Source: Branchiostoma belcheri (lineage: Eukaryota > Chordata > Leptocardii > Amphioxiformes > Branchiostomatidae). From it: 64,000 bases of DNA. Positions within the stretch are counted from its first letter, which is position 1. Every line of letters begins with the position of its first letter. The stretch is taken from the NCBI RefSeq assembly GCF_001625305.1, contig NW_017803888.1, positions 1-64,000 on the forward strand. The letters run 5' to 3'. The notes below the pieces were generated by a model that saw nothing but the letters and a program-made list of their open reading frames with translations, was not told the origin of the DNA and searched no databases. A program made the position numbers and the translations under genes. Below, piece by piece: positions 25,095 to 36,377 of the stretch.

Positions 25095-25285
25095 TACTCT
25101 GTAAATTTGGGTTTGGCTTCAAGATTTTTGGCTTGTTTTTACGCTTTCTATCGGGCTTTCTTTTTTGCACTGGTATCTTTTTACGTATACGCCAACCCGT
25201 AAAAAGAGAAATCCGTGCAAAAAAGAAAGCCCGACAAAATAAGCATAGAAACACGCCAAAAATAGGCCAAAACCCAAACCTCTGC
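25095..25285. repeat. imperfect long palindrome (foldback element)
   Basis: Left-arm blocks CGGGCTTTCTTTTTTGCAC, TTTTTGGC and AAATTTGGGTTTGG are mirrored on the right by GTGCAAAAAAGAAAGCCCG, GCCAAAAATAGG and CAAAACCCAAACC. The arms are about 75 bases around a roughly 40-base centre. Open frames across both strands here are by-products of the palindrome. Confidence 0.7.
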
Positions 25286-25934
25286 TTGGAGAGTAGTTTA
25301 TGGTGTGGTCAGTCCGGTTGGCCGGCCCCGGGTGGGTGTGATATGGGCGGGGCAATATACACGTGCTCGCCTTCCGAACAAAAACAAAACAATTGTCAAT
25401 TCTTTTTGTAGCTGAAAAAGTTTGTACAAATTGGTCAAATAGAAGGTGCGACATGGTGACTGACTCTCTGACCAGAGAGTATAATACCCTAGCCTCTACC
25501 ACTGCCAGATTCTACCAGGCTTCGGGACAGAATAGAATTTGGTCAAATACAGAGGAGTTAGTCCGCTATAGAGTATACAGTTTAAAGCCTCCCCTTGCCA
25601 GTTAAATTGCTTTTTAAGTCGATGCATACCGGCATGTCTACTATTTATTCAGCATGCTATAAAGGAACGGAGGTCCCTGCCCTGGAAAGGGATAATCTGC
25701 GGACCGAGACGACCGCCGCACGTGCGGCTGACAGCCCGGATAGATCGGTCTCCGGCGCAGGGCAGGTCTGGTGGGATGTTACCTACCTACAGGTTTACAT
25801 CTCAAGTCAAAAGGAGGCGTATTGACAACGCTGCTCATCAACAGCTGGCATGTTTTACTTTACACCAATGGACCTAATGGAGAGAAAAATTCGTTTGGTT
25901 GTCTGTTCATACCCATTTGAAGCTCCTTGCCCAA

Positions 25935-26262
25935 AGCGATTTCAGGGCAGCAAAACTGGATTTTCACACCAGTTTTCTTTTCATTGTTTTTACAGTAGAG
26001 AAGTGAATCAGTCATATCTCATAGCATACATAGATATCTGAGGCAAAAATGTGATGTTGCTGATGGAAAATGGTTGTCTGTTTGGTATCGTTGGTTGGTT
26101 CTAGCTATCTATTGGTGGTACCAAAAAGATAAATTCAAACACTTCAAGTATGAAATGATAACGAAAATGTGCTAAGAAATGACAGTAATTGCCAACATCA
26201 GGCATATGTCCTTATGCAGAATATGTGTTTTCCCACTCTCAAATTGCATTGGATGCCTTTGA
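25935..26262 (+). repeat. copy of the GGTACCA-core repeat
   Basis: It starts GCGATTTCAGGGCAGCAAAAC, has TATTGGTGGTACCAAAAA in the middle, and ends CAAATTGCATTGGATGCC. An open plus-strand frame continues just beyond it (to about 26403, with a possible donor A|GTGAGTT at 26382) but is not recognised. Confidence 0.6.
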
Positions 26263-28528
26263 AGATATATGGACAGAGTATGTTGACAGCAAGTGGGTGG
26301 AGGGGAGCCAACAGGAATTAGTGGTTGACATGGGGGGAATTCAGGAAGCCACGGATGGAAAACTTCCCGCGATGACGACGAGTGAGTTAAAAATTGGTCC
26401 TTAGGGGACTCGAATTGGACTAAAGCTAGTAAGACTGGACATACGCTGGGACATACATACGCTGTTTACAATTGTAATGTATCATGAGCTCTTTCTAATG
26501 GAAAAAGTGGTTACTGCAGTAAGGAATAGCTGGTTGGGTGATGTAGATCTATCATGTGAGTGTGATGATGATGTGTGACTAAAAATAATGGAGACAACAG
26601 ATGGAGACAACAAAAGAGAGCTGTAATGGCTCCTGATTCTCGTCCAGTTTTCTTCTTTACTGTACAAATGCTATCACATAACAATGTCTAACAGAAACAG
26701 TCGGTGATCCAGTCAGTAAACATTGTTCTAACAATGTCTACTACAACGTAGGGTTAGAGTATACTCTGTAACATTAGTAACAGTTACAGATTGTTCGGTC
26801 TATCTTGCACACTCGTGGACTATTCCTAACTTATCATCATGATAACTTATACTGACTATATATATATCTGCAGTATCAGTGCACACTTTCATACACTTAG
26901 GGTGGAGATTGTTCTAAAAAATAAGCCATTGTTAATAATGAATTCATTAAAACAGAGACTCAGCTACTAGTTTCCATGTATACTTACAAAACATCATCCA
27001 CGTACGGTATACTGTACCTAACACAACTCTCATCTGGACGTACACACACAGGCTACATTGTACATGTTTGGCTAGCCAAAACTTTGTCATTCCTGACATC
27101 ATTAATTTTCTTATTTTCCAGGGCAGTCCTCGTGACAGAGAAGCTGGATACATCTGGAGATTTTCCTACAGTTCTATTTTTTTCTTGCCTTCATTTCAAT
27201 TTGAAGAAAAAAATGTCCGTTGAAGCCGTTAGTGACTAAAATCAAATTCTACAATTCCATTAACCAATAGGAAGATTTAGAACTGTTTGAGGACATACAT
27301 GTACATATAGTATGGTCACCAGGGACTTCCTCAGTTGAACCAAAACATTTGTCATCTCATCATAGCCTCTAGCAGGCTTCAGAGGCGTCTAGAAAGAGTA
27401 AAAATTTGCCAAAAGGACATGCCAGGGGAGTTACTCCACCAAAGGAGTACAATTTGCTGCTCTTTGGGCCAATGATTCAATGATCATAAAAATCTTTTCC
27501 ACCAGCTTAGAATTTTCTTTTGATCCGCCATCTTATTTGTTTATTGACCTCAGTTTTTCCTAATAAAGGCAAAAAATTTATTAGTATTACAATGTCGTCC
27601 ATTATCAATCACATTCAAGTTATATGCAAATTGTGACAAACAGAATGTAAGCAATGCCTAACGTACCTTGTTTTGGGGCTATTTCAAATGCTTCAAGTTA
27701 TCAAATGATGATGAAAATGTGAAATAGCTATATCTGACAGATTTCATCATCCAGAATATTTTATGTATTGCCGCCCTGAAATTAGATCGGATACCTCTAA
27801 GAAGTTCTTGTCTTTAAAGTTCATCTAGGATGGTAGAATTCTGAAGAAGACAATTGCTTGAGTCTGACTTCAGCTTAATACTAAAGGAACTGAATATACA
27901 TTGTATATACCTGTATGTATAACACAATATTCTCCCCCTCCCCCCTTTCAAACTGCACAAAGCTGCCAATCAGAAGTATTCATTCATACTTTCCTACATC
28001 TTAAATCTTACAGCGACCTCCAATGATTGTGCAATACACATCTGGGCCCTACACACATCAGCATGGTACACTTTGAGGTGCATCCAAATAAACAACACTT
28101 GTTGACAAAACTAAACACTTGTTTACCACAGAGTAGGTTTCTGAGATTGAAACTGACTAATTTTCATTCCCGAAATGAAAACAACAACCAGACATAGATC
28201 AAGTCCCTCCCTTGCTTTACATGTCTAGTACATGTGTATGTAGTACATGTGTAAGCCACATGAGGTCTCATCCCCCGTGATTGAGCATACTGACAGTCAT
28301 CTTCGGCGACGAAGGACTACCAAGACATGTGTATGTACAGGGAGACTTGCTTTGTCTTATGCACGGCTTCATATTTACCTCCTAAAAATTGTCAGCCAAA
28401 TTCTTTGAAAATTAAAGATAGAATAATTGGAATATGCCTGCATTCTTCACAAAATACGACACCCTCACAGTCTTAGAATTGTTTTGGATCTGTCTCTTTC
28501 AAGCTGCTGTATTGTATTGTCATTAGTC

Positions 28529-28787
28529 CAGTGTTCTAGCCAGCCGTCCATTTTTCCATCATTTGAAGGAATTTTACCACTCATAATGGACAAAAATTTT
28601 GCCCAATCCATCATCTTTGACAGACAAAAATTGACGTCCAAAGATATGGAAAGAAATGCCATTAAACTTAGCTAACTTCATCAGCAAAATTTGCCCCTCA
28701 AAATGCAGGAAATGGCATTTCAGTGGGTGAAGGTTTAAAAATTTTTCTGGGGTGATGGAAAAATTTTTTAGGCTAGCTAGAACACTG
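28529..28787. mobile_element. hAT-like MITE, 259 bp, with 8-bp target duplication
   Basis: The ends are CAGTGTTCTAGCCAGCC and GGCTAGCTAGAACACTG. Flanks CATTAGTC (28521-28528) and CATTAGCC (28788-28795) match at seven of eight bases, the hAT signature. Internal motifs ATGGACAAAAATTTTGCCC and AGATATGGAAAGAAATG recur at about 18.4, 32.0, 43.2, 51.6 and 53.4 kb. Confidence 0.8.
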
Positions 28788-28799
28788 CATTAGCCTAAC

Positions 28800-29632
28800 A
28801 GTCTTCCAAAACCCAAGGGATCACTCCGGCCAACGTTCCACCATCATACTGTACAGAGTTGTACAACAATGAAACCACAGATGTGCCTTACACATTTCTA
28901 GCCTCCACCAGACCGATTAGGCTGGGTGAAACATAGTAAAATTTAGTATCACAGAGAAAATAACTTGCCGGGGGAGTTAGCCCACCATAGTCTGTCATTT
29001 TCCCATGCATTTGCTGCATTCTAAGGTAAAATGTTACATATGTATCCTTACTGTGGTCTCACTCTCCTTGCCAATTATTCACCCCATCTTTGCTAAAATT
29101 TACTATCTGTAACACCTTAGAAAGGCCTGGTGGAGGCTAACAAGTTTCTACAAAAACATAAGTACTAGTAGTACTAGTAGGAATATAACGAGAAGAATCA
29201 CAGGCTGCACTTGTGCCCTCATTCTTGAGAATACTACTATTCCTGTAGAACAAGTCACTATCTAGATGGAAATTCGCAAAGATCCTGTTAAAAAACAAAA
29301 AAACTTACACAAGTTGTTCTGTCGTACTTTATATTGGAATATACAACGGTCCCTTGTTATCTGCTGCAAGTTTGTCTCCAGACCTCTGTCTCATCTGTGA
29401 ATAGCCTCAACTGGTTGGTACCTGTCATCAGGAAAAGACAATCCACACAACCAAGGACACGATTTACATGTAAAAAAACATGTCTAGGCAAAAAGCTGAC
29501 AATACGAAATCTGTGTACGCACACAAGTGTAGGACAACTGTGAACGTCAAATTTTTCCTGTGTAAATCAGCCTGCTTTCACACACATCAAGAATGTACAT
29601 TCTGCTCATCCACCAGACCTTGAGATAAGGTA
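28800..29632. other. no recognisable gene
   Basis: Unique-looking AT-rich DNA downstream of the dehydrogenase gene's last exon (its 3' flank on the minus strand). No exon is recognised. Confidence 0.4.
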
Positions 29633-30305
29633 CAGTTTGTTCTTTAAGTATGTTAAAGCAGGCCGATTTACAAGCAGGAAAAATTTGATGTACGCAGTTT
29701 TCATATGCTTGTGTGTGTATGCAAGTTTCATTCTGTCAGGTTTTTGCCCGAGTTTAAATTAGGTCTAAGTCTCTTCTTTCCTGGGCTATGTTTGGGGAAC
29801 CTGCGTGCTACCTTCCTCAGGGACTCATGAACACTGCTACATGTACTTCTAGTCATTAGAGGGTAGCTTACAGTCGCAAGAAGCGTACAGTCTCAAATGT
29901 GGCAAGAAGTCTACAGTCTCAAAAGTTCCCAGGGAAGATATCAATGCACAGAAGTCCTAGGAAATGAACTATAGTACAGAAAATCCAGGGGAGGGGGATG
30001 AAATACCCCTGTAAAAAAATGTCCCAGGGAGCTATTGTTACCCTTGCAATGTGTTTATGTGCTGTAAAGATATGGGCAATAAACATATTAGAGAAAACAT
30101 ATTTAAAAAAATGATCTGAGATGTTGCAGACTTCAATAGTCCTCGAGGAAGGTAACAGAAAAGCTGCCCAAAAGTTTGCCAGGTTAAGAAGAGGATTAGG
30201 ATGTGTGAGATGAATATTGTCTCCTTCTATGCTGCCCAATCGTTTTTTATCTCTCCGTTGAGGCAAGTGATAGAATTTGGTCGCAGAAGGTCTGCCAAGC
30301 ATCGC

Positions 30306-30380
30306 TCACAAGGCTGTGGCTCTGTAGACTGAAGACATGTCGTTGTCTCCATTCCCCAGAGAGATCGCCCTCTTGAACAT
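30306..30380 (-). CDS. GLYR1: dehydrogenase last coding exon, block A
   Basis: After the acceptor TTCCCTGCAG the exon reads MFKRAISLGNGDNDMSSVYR, then ATAL and a TGA stop at 30306-30308. It joins in phase 0 to the preceding exon ending AAANE. The pattern matches the C-terminus of GLYR1-type proteins (FK.A..LG.GD.D.S.V). Confidence 0.85.
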   Translation of the reverse strand: MFKRAISLGNGDNDMSSVYRATAL

Positions 30381-30866
30381 CTGCAGGGAAAAAAACGGAC
30401 ATCAAATCAGCACAACACCCCATGTGTGTGTAAACTTTCGGATGTTAGCTTTTTAAGGGACTAACTCAAGCTGGAGTTGATGAATTTGCATCATTATCAA
30501 GTATTTACATGTATATTACAGAGATGTATGAATAGGGTAATTCATAATTACATTGAATCAAGTCATGTTGACCTATCAAAGGTCGATTGCTTATGTCTTT
30601 TGATGACTTTCTGTGTGAAGTCAGATTTTTCATGGTTTTCATTGGATGTTTGGTCAACGTTGCATTTGAATTTTGCCTCTTGCAGAACTGATGTCTTTTC
30701 CAGCACAACATTTGAAAACTAGAGATGGGATGTCATCCTCAAATGCTCAAATACAACCTTAAATGAGAAGTTCTGCTGACTTGCTGTGAACAATGCATTA
30801 CGGGTTTTGCACAGGTGCAGTACATTCTGCTGACGTTCTGCTGAACAAATTTGAATGGTGCCTGAC

Positions 30867-30991
30867 CTCGTTTGCAGCTGCAGCCACAGGGAGAGACTGT
30901 TTGAGCTCGTCGCCGAGCGCCAGCGCCAGCCGCATGTCCTTCTGCTGGTGTTTGAGGGGGAAGGACGGCTCAAACCTGCTGTGGAGGATGG
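30867..30991 (-). CDS. GLYR1: dehydrogenase penultimate exon, block A
   Basis: The acceptor is TTTTGCAG and the donor GAG|GTCAGG. It contains FPLKHQQKDMRLALALGDE and PVAAAANE, a hallmark helix of the family with the K..D pair that contributes to the active site. The open frame antisense to this exon is a shadow. Confidence 0.88.
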
Positions 30992-31907
30992 CTGCAAAAC
31001 AGGAAAATTAACATTATTTATTAAACCAACAACTGGAAAAGTAACATTTGCAAAGCAAAAGCACAATGTTTACCTTCACAACCCAACAAACTACTGCTCT
31101 GTTTATTCTTGTTCAAATGCAATTACATACAAAATGAATATGGTGACCAGCCCCTCAAACTCTGTCCTGCCATTGGCTACATAACACAATTCAACACTAC
31201 AGGGTGTCTGCACCAGTTACATGTACCATGGTCACAGCCATCTGGTCTAGGTCATTGACCTTATTTGTTTGGAACAGTAGAAGAAGAGGAAAAAGAGCAA
31301 AAGCAATATTCTGTCTTCTTGATATCTACATTGTTATTAAACTCATTATTAACAACTATATGTTAACAATTCAATTCTCAAAGTGTGCCACACTTCTGTC
31401 ATCATGTACATTTGTATTTTGCAGTTTGTAGAAAATTTTGAAAAATATAAAGCTATCCTTCAGTAACCTTAGCAAGTTTTTTTATGTTTGTATTTTCTTA
31501 CTTTCTGTCTTGGTTGCTAGCATTGCGCCAGACAATGTTATTCAATGTTTTGGTTGCCAGATTTAAACAGATAAAGCATAACTAGAGGTTTCACCTGAGG
31601 GGAGAGTTTGTAGCTTTGTTCACACAGTCTCCATGTAAACATAGTCAGAATCAAGTTTTCCTTCCAGCATGTTCCTTTCATCTTGAGATAAATTCTGTTC
31701 GCAATGTGGTTGGATTTACTTAACACTGTTATGTACGTACATGTAAGTCTCACAAATCACCTGAAGCTTTTCTCCGTACAGAAATAGAAATCATTATCTC
31801 AGGCCTGAACAGCTGCTTCCTCCTTAAGACAAAAAAATAACTGTTATGAAAGCCACTCATGTTATGATGTAACAACCCTCCTTTTGTAATGCGTTGGAGC
31901 AAACAAG

Positions 31908-31979
31908 GTGCAAGGTGGTCTTGTGGTTTGGGTTGTTGACTTATAATCAGAAGGTTCTGGGTTTGAGTCCCTGGTAGGC
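31908..31979 (+). mobile_element. tRNA-derived SINE head, block A
   Basis: CAAGGTGGTCTTGTGGTTTGG leads into GGTTCTGGGTTTGAGTCCC, which holds a B-box-like GGTTTGAGTCC. It is followed directly by a hAT-like MITE remnant (about 31985-32298, right end CAGAACACTGAG). Block B has the same arrangement at 43132. Confidence 0.6.
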
Positions 31980-33012
31980 TGCAGTGTGTAAATTTTGGTG
32001 GAAATTTGGTCATGATGGACAAAAATTTGCCCAATCTGTCATCCTTGACAGACAAAATTGGCATGTAACGATATGCAAAGAGGTATTATCAAACTAAGCT
32101 TAGCAAAATCTGCACCTTAAAATGTAAGAAATAGTGTTTCAGAGGGTCAAAAATTTAAAATTTTCAAAAACGGAGCATGCCCCCAAACCCGCAAGGAATG
32201 TTGGGCCTCTGGCCGTACACCGTAGCCACCGTAAATGATGTTACGTCAAACAAAATTCAGATGAGGGAAAAAATTTCAGGCTGGTCAGAACACTGAGAAA
32301 TAGAAAGGGAAATCTGCTGACTCTTGTTGTTGTCTGTGTGTGAGAAAAAAAATCAATGTTCGGCATTGATCTGTTGAGGGAAGCTCCACAACGGTTTGTT
32401 GTGGAGTGCTCTTCAGCCGGTACAAGAGGACACTTGATGGGATGAGTGTGCTGGGCAAAATGCAAATCAGCAAAAACTGCTGCAAAAAGTTGGTCAAGTG
32501 CCTAGCACTGCTGTAGGAGTACTGTAAAATGAGTGTACTTTGGTGTATCTATAATATACTAATCCTAGATCTTGATCCAGTTTTAATACAAAGAGCTACA
32601 AATGTTCTCTTCCACTGGTCATGACAGAGAAGACACTCAGATGCTTTGTATTTACAGGTTTATCTGTTTTTGTAACAGGACAATGTAGCATATGAAAGGG
32701 TGCACATTTTAGCTGACTTACAGTACCTACAATCATAGCGTCAGCAGATTTCACACACAAATATGAGCTGATATTGATTTGTATTGTATGCGGGAAGTCA
32801 CTGAGATGGTTCCGACATCAATACAGGTACATCCTGCATTGGGTGGGTACGGTACATGACAACTGCTGAGTTATCAATACAGGTACATCCCGGAACATGT
32901 CCGGTATTGTGTGGTTTCAGTATGCAACAACTGCCGAGTCATCAAAGAGGCTTACTATTCAGTATTTTTTGGTTTGTTCACCCATGTTTCTGTATGTACA
33001 GTCCAATGTTGG

Positions 33013-33205
33013 GTTGTGTGGCATAACAGCAGAGCATTTGGCTCAGAACCAAGAGGTCTCGGGTTTGAATCCTGCCAAGTCACCAACCTTGCACCTTTGG
33101 AAAAGGCACTTTACACAACTTTCCTCACTTCGCTTAAGGTGACTGCCTACGGATTAAGAAGACTTGAAAGGCCTGATAGCGCCTTACGGAAAAGAGCATA
33201 CAGGC
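33013..33205 (+). mobile_element. SINE-like insertion found only in block A
   Basis: GGCTCAGAACCAAGAGG is followed by GGGTTTGAATCC, an exact B-box form, and AAAGGCACTTTACACAACTTTC, a phrase shared with the copy at 62931-63115. Block B has unrelated sequence at the matching site (44187-44370). Confidence 0.6.
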
Positions 33206-33425
33206 CTTAATTGGAACATTTGCAGTCCCAATTCGTGCCAGTTGTGTTGAATTAGAGAAGTGGTTGGCTTCAGCAAGTCCCTTAATGCTTATGTCTAAAG
33301 GAAATAAAATTGGGACCCTAGAAAAAGCGGTTGTTATGGCCAGATAATGGGCTAATCTAATAGAGATCTTTGCTTGGGGAAGTTTGACTGTTTCGTCAAA
33401 AAAACTAAAACATCTCCAGACTCAC

Positions 33426-33605
33426 CGTCACCCTTGGATCTGACGGCGGCACAGTTGAGAGGCCCCTCCTTAAAGACGTCCAGGACTGTCTGAAGATCCA
33501 GCCCCGCCCTCTCCGCCAGCGACATGCCCTCAGCATAACCCGCCATGACGCTTCCCAGCACCATGTTGGCCACGAGCTTCATCCTGGTCCCGCTCCCGAT
33601 CTCTC
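33426..33605 (-). CDS. GLYR1: dehydrogenase catalytic-lysine exon, block A
   Basis: This 180-bp exon has acceptor CCTGTGCAG and donor G|GTGAGTCT. It completes the glycine split across the junction (Y-L-G-E-I-G) and carries MKLVANMVLGSVMAGYAEG. The lysine four residues before the asparagine matches the catalytic Lys of active beta-hydroxyacid dehydrogenases, a position I recall as Met in vertebrate GLYR1. Both blocks encode the same residues. Confidence 0.88.
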
Positions 33606-33838
33606 CTGCACAGGAACACATGCAGCCATTTGTAATCTTAATGATGGAAGATACAAAAACCAGAAGTGCCACTGCAGTACCAAGGACCGCCCCTAGAGGG
33701 CCCAGAATTTTGCCTGTTGCAGATGATATCTTTTCTGACAAAACACAAAGCTATAAATGGGACCCCATCCTTTAATGCACGAAATAAGGCCTTTAACAAG
33801 ACATGTTTAGTTTTGAAATGTTACATCGGAAAAGACAG

Positions 33839-33840
<2 letters not shown>

Positions 33841-33876
<36 letters not shown>
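33841..33876 (+). repeat. CA microsatellite, block A allele
   Basis: About 18 CA units. The equivalent site in block B (44958-44978) has about 10, a typical allelic length difference. Confidence 0.9.
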
Positions 33877-33882
<6 letters not shown>

Positions 33883-34082
33883 ACAGATAAGTGAAAAATA
33901 ATGCTTAACTCCCTTGAGGAAAGTAGCAAAACATCATGTGTACATTTCAGTCTAGCCCTAAATACATGTTTGTTTAAATTTGAATTAAAAAAATAATCCT
34001 CCAAAGTCTGATGGATTCTTTATAACAAACTTGAGGCCTGCTCCAAAATAAAATGTCCTCTCTAAGGACAATGGAACCTTAC

Positions 34083-34245
34083 CTAAATAGAAGGCCTTTT
34101 TGCCCATGGCCAGGAAGCAGGACTCGCAGTCATCGAAGAGTGATCTGTCACCCCCGGCAACGATGACCAGCATCCCGTCCTCCGCGGGTTTTCTGGTGCC
34201 AATGACGGGAGCCTCCAGGAACCGGCCTCCACGCGACTCAATACT
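34083..34245 (-). CDS. GLYR1: dehydrogenase substrate-loop exon, block A
   Basis: The acceptor is CCCGGTTCCAG and the donor TTAG|GTAAGG, 163 bp, phases 0 and 1. It starts [16 protein letters not shown], then [17 protein letters not shown]. The family motif is normally (G/A)PVSG, but here the Ser is replaced by Ile in both blocks. The start was chosen because it aligns without insertion to relatives and restores phase with the upstream exon. Confidence 0.88.
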
Positions 34246-35326
34246 CTGGAACCGGGCGGACATAGAAAGGTGAAAATTCTAACCATTTATTGTTTCCTCT
34301 GTGTACAGAGGTTTTGCTTTTAATTTGTGAGTGATTGAATGTTTGCTTGTGTGTCCATAGCTTTATGAGCACAGTAGAGTCACAAGAACTGAGGGGAAAA
34401 ATGGTGTAACCAAAGAATGACAAGTCTTTGAAATTCCACAAAATTCTAAATATTTACAAGGTAGGAAATCTTCAGTTTCTTGTTGTGCGAGAAATATTAT
34501 TTTGTGGATAAAGAAAAATTTCAAACTATCTTCCTGTAATGCTGATTCTTTCTATTTTGTCACTATTCATTTGACATGTATGAATCTGTGCATTCTTTCT
34601 GGAAATACTATGTTGCAGTACCAGGCAAATATGATACATGGCACTCTTCATTAGCTGCTATGCTTATTTGCTGCAGTACCATTTCAGTCTGTTAGAGGGT
34701 GCTGTAGGCTGCACAACAAGCCAACAACAGAGCAACAAAGTGCTGACACTGAGAAAGTAAATACAGTAACTATGCTAGCCACTAAACCAGTGACTAACTT
34801 TACTGATGCTTTTTTAAAGCCTCCCTTCACTCAAAAGTTTGACATCAGGTCAATTAGTCATGAAGGTCTGGTGGCCAGTGCATTTTTTGGCACCAGGCCT
34901 GGTGAACTCTGACACAGCAGTACTCCCTACATGACACTGGGATGGGCCTGGAAGTGGCACAGACAACTGGGCAATGTCGTGTAGGACACGTGAAAGTTCA
35001 TGGGTAGAAGTCATCATGACAATGCATGCATTTAACACGGAAGGAAACTGGGCGTTCTCAAGCATGCAAATTAACCTTCTGCCTACTACCTAACCCCAGA
35101 ACCTATACAACAACCTTTTTTAGCAGGATAAATGTTATTAATACAGTAAGTCTTTATCACTGACAACTCTCGGATCTGTGAATCGCAAGGCTTTTCTATG
35201 AGTTTTGATTAAGAAATCCAAGTTTTTTATCTTGTTTTGCATTACTTTTGATTGTGATTTATACTGGATGGGAAGTTACTTGAGATTTGTACAGACTGTG
35301 TAAGACATCTTGGCACACTTCCTTAC

Positions 35327-35428
35327 CTCAGCTACATCTTGTACTGTCTCTACATCAATGGTGGACATCTCAACATACGCCTTCCCAGGCCTGATGCTCT
35401 GTAGAACTCCACTGGTCCCAAACACAAG
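35327..35428 (-). CDS. GLYR1: dehydrogenase exon with MSTID motif, block A
   Basis: The acceptor is TTTTCCCAG and the donor GAG|GTAAGG, 102 bp, phase 0 at both ends. It reads [15 protein letters not shown], then [19 protein letters not shown]. The MST motif threonine is part of the substrate pocket in this family. The 5' part of this exon is repeated twice more just upstream (35500-35660). Confidence 0.88.
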
Positions 35429-35660
35429 CTGGGAAAACAAGGAAGAAACAGTAAAGAAATAGCAGGTACAGTTACATGGACATTTCTAACAACACTGTGC
35501 CAGGCCTGATGCTCTGTAGAACTCCACTGGTCCCAAACACAGGCTGGAGAAAACAATGAAGAAACAGTAAAGAAATAGTAGGTAAAGTTACATGGACATT
35601 TCTAACAACACTGTGTCATGCCTGATGCTCTGTAGAACTCCACTGGTCCCAAACACAAGC
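35386..35660. repeat. exon-fragment tandem repeat, about three units of 116 bp (block A)
   Basis: Each unit contains the reverse complement of the exon start ([15 protein letters not shown]) plus flanking intron with AACAGTAAAGAAATAG and ACATGGACATTTCTAAC. Only the leftmost unit belongs to a full exon, and the others end after the RPG codons and run into intron sequence. Block B has two units (about 46835-47000). Confidence 0.85.
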
Positions 35661-36377
35661 TGGGCTGGGAAAACATTTACTTGTATATCATTATGATATT
35701 GATCTTTATTTTTCATAGTTTAAAACATTTGAGTGTGGACAGAAGGTTCGGCTATAGTTGGCTTGTGTTTGTAGGTTGGCAGTGTTCAACTCAAATTTTA
35801 TTCCATTCGTATAGAAAGGTAGGTCCAGAATCTGGTCAGACAGGTGGTCTGAGATATCAAAGAGCTCAAAGGGGTCTGGTCACCAGGCTAGCCTTGCAGG
35901 AACTCATCTCAGATTAAGGAAGTGAAATCTATTTTGGCAAGAGCCATTGTCAAATCAGCACTGTACATGCACAAAACGTTCACTATTCAGTTACTCTCCC
36001 ACCACCTACAAATACATTGTATGTAGAATACTGATGTATGGCTCAGTATAGTTTCAAGAAAACAATCCAACATCATACATTGTAGTATAATAATATAGAG
36101 ACTTGCAACTGTCTGAGCAGAATCTGGCAATAATACTAAATTTTACAGTTATGCTTAATGACCAAATATGGACATGACCATGGCATGAGTCATTCCAAGA
36201 AGGCAAGGAGAACTAAATCTAATACTAGTAATAGGCTAATATTAGCATGAAAGAGTGGGTATACTTCATTATGACAAATATTGTGTGCTACTAACACAGG
36301 ATGGAGTGTTAGCAAGGGACTTGCATCAACATTCAGACAACTACACAGGGAAAACTTCTCAAGAAACCAGCGCCAAC

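Noticed and set aside
30719..31066. 115-codon minus-strand frame overlapping the penultimate dehydrogenase exon
   Set aside because: It is the wrong frame of a real exon plus intron. The correct frame gives FPLKHQQKDM with proper splice sites.
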